A stretch of 64,000 nt of DNA, from contig NC_017671.1 in NCBI RefSeq assembly GCF_000284595.1, positions 2,699,001-2,763,000 on the forward strand, in the 5' to 3' direction. Below, one piece after another: positions 63,173 through 64,000 of this stretch (positions within the stretch are counted from its first letter, which is position 1; each line of letters begins with the position of its first letter). This stretch comes from Stenotrophomonas maltophilia D457 (GTDB taxonomy: Bacteria > Pseudomonadota > Gammaproteobacteria > Xanthomonadales > Xanthomonadaceae). The notes under the pieces are model-generated. The model worked only from the letters and a program-made list of their open reading frames with translations. It ran no database searches and was not told where the DNA came from. Both the position numbers and the translations under genes were made by a program.

Positions 63173-63253
63173 TGTTATAACACCGCTATGATCTGACTCG
63201 ATCGGCGTTCCGCTCGGAATGACTGCGGCGTCCTTATATAGCACTTGCTATAT
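63173..63253 (+). promoter_or_regulatory. two palindromes before the TonB receptor
   Basis: TGTTATAACA (63173-63182) and ATATAGCACTTGCTATAT (63236-63253, 8-bp perfect arms) stand in AT-rich DNA upstream of the receptor. The second one is 75 bases before the ATG and looks like a repressor operator or lies over the -10. The regulator is unknown; neither is a good Fur box. Confidence 0.4.
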
Positions 63254-63327
63254 TGATAAGCCACTGCTTTCATATGCGTCAGCCAGGTCGCCCTCGCCGC
63301 CTTTCTTTCCCCAAGGACGACGCCCTC

Positions 63328-64000
63328 ATGCCCGTTGCCACGCCCCTCTTCCATCGGCTGCCCCTGGCCGCCGCCATTGCCCTGACCCTGCCGCTGCCTG
63401 CACTGGCCGCCACTCCGAAACCGACCGAACTGGACCGTGTGCAGGTCAAGGTGAGCACCGCCACGCGCAGCGAACGCCTGCTGTCGGACGTGCCGATCCG
63501 CACCGAGGTGCTGCGCAAGGAAGACATCGCGCTGCGCGCGGCCACCGACTTCTCGCGCGCCGCCGAGCTGATCAACGGCCTGCGCGTGGAGAGCAACTGC
63601 CAGAACTGCAACACCAGCGAAGTGCAGCTGCTGGGCCTGCCCGGTGCCTACAACCAGCTGCTGTTCGATGGCATCCCGCTGCTGTCCACGCTGGGCAGCG
63701 TGTACGGCCTGGAACAGATCCCGGCCGGGTTCGTCGACCGCATCGAAGTGGTCAAGGGCGGTGGCTCGGCGCTGTACGGCCCGGGTGCGGTTGCCGGTGT
63801 GATCAACCTGATTCCGCCGCTGCCGGCGCGCAGTGGTGGCCATGTGCAGGCCGGCGTGGATGTCCTGAAAGGTACGCCGCAGAAGAACGCCGACGTGCGG
63901 CTGGACCTGGTGGCCAAGGAAGTAGACGCCGGCCTGTCCGTGATTGCCCAGCGCAACTGGAACAACGGCATCGACTACAACGGTGACGGCTACACCGAGA
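63328..64000 (+). CDS. TonB-dependent outer membrane receptor, N-terminal part (cut by window edge)
   Basis: The first 224 codons are in the window. A signal peptide (about 27 residues, ending PALA) is followed by a TonB box-like LDRVQVKVSTATRSERLLSD and the plug domain: RAAELINGLRVESN, CQNC, VQLLGLPGAYNQLLFDGIPL, VYGLEQIPAGFVDRIEVVKG and GGSALYGPGAVAGVINLIP. The CQNC pair in the plug is shared by a subset of receptors related to BtuB/CirA. The substrate cannot be told; siderophore, heme or metal are possible. AAGGA upstream of ATG 63328 supports the start. Confidence 0.85.
   Translation, partial: MPVATPLFHRLPLAAAIALTLPLPALAATPKPTELDRVQVKVSTATRSERLLSDVPIRTEVLRKEDIALRAATDFSRAAELINGLRVESNCQNCNTSEVQLLGLPGAYNQLLFDGIPLLSTLGSVYGLEQIPAGFVDRIEVVKGGGSALYGPGAVAGVINLIPPLPARSGGHVQAGVDVLKGTPQKNADVRLDLVAKEVDAGLSVIAQRNWNNGIDYNGDGYTE

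Overview
The window is GC-rich, protein-dense chromosomal DNA from a gammaproteobacterium of the Xanthomonadaceae, very probably Stenotrophomonas (S. maltophilia group). Three things point there: an enterobactin-type cluster in the order entS-C-E-B-B'-F-A; many short palindromes that begin with GTAG and end with CTAC (the SMAG family of S. maltophilia) next to a REP-associated transposase; and the overall gene content. No rRNA, tRNA, CRISPR array or complete insertion sequence was seen.

Layout. 1-5.7 kb: glycogen/trehalose operon on the minus strand (glgA, glgB, treZ, start of malQ), genes joined by ATGA overlaps. 6.1-8.1 kb: an Aer-like PAS protein translationally coupled to a diflavin reductase, behind an FNR/Anr-type box. 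8.2-16 kb: an eleven-gene minus-strand operon for molybdenum cofactor synthesis (moaA, a moaC-moaB fusion, moeA, moaD, moaE, mobA, a small unknown gene), an FNR-type regulator and molybdate uptake (modABC). 16.4-16.97 kb: a strongly structured leader in front of an unrecognised small gene. 17-25.1 kb: an RHS island with lower GC at its tips: a Sec-targeted RHS protein with a variable C-terminal tip, an overlapping two-TM immunity candidate, a displaced RHS fragment and five small orphan genes. 25.4-34.7 kb: secreted hydrolase, AraC regulator divergent from a FUSC/DUF1656/HlyD/NodT efflux set, RcnB-like protein and several small secreted or lipid-anchored proteins. 34.8-39 kb: ColRS-like two-component system, dgkA and an EptA/MCR-type phosphoethanolamine transferase (envelope and lipid A remodelling), then an M14 peptidase. 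40-44 kb: a four-gene operon (DUF3348, DUF802 MotA/ZorA-like, OmpA/MotB-like, DUF2894) that looks like an ion-driven membrane motor with a long cytoplasmic tail. 43.9-44.8 kb: SMAG repeats around a RAYT transposase. 44.9-54.4 kb: catecholate siderophore operon with Fur-like boxes. 54.5-58.1 kb: DUF3817, LLM oxidoreductase, GNAT and thioredoxin-fold lipoprotein. 58.5-60.1 kb: Mn superoxide dismutase behind a SoxR/MerR-type promoter, with a flavin reductase and a TPR protein. 60.1-63.1 kb: a DesB/DesT-type fatty acid desaturase system. 63.3 kb to the end: start of a TonB-dependent receptor.

How the genes work together. The Moco operon carries both the pathway and molybdate import, with an oxygen-sensing regulator in the same transcript, and a matching FNR box lies in front of the PAS/diflavin pair, suggesting one low-oxygen regulon. 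The ent operon makes and exports a catechol siderophore. ColRS, dgkA and eptA fit together because DgkA recycles the diacylglycerol that EptA releases. The most novel-looking parts are the DUF3348-DUF802-OmpA-DUF2894 motor operon, the RHS tip/immunity pair and the structured RNA at 16.4 kb. All functional statements come from reading the sequence; no database search was run.
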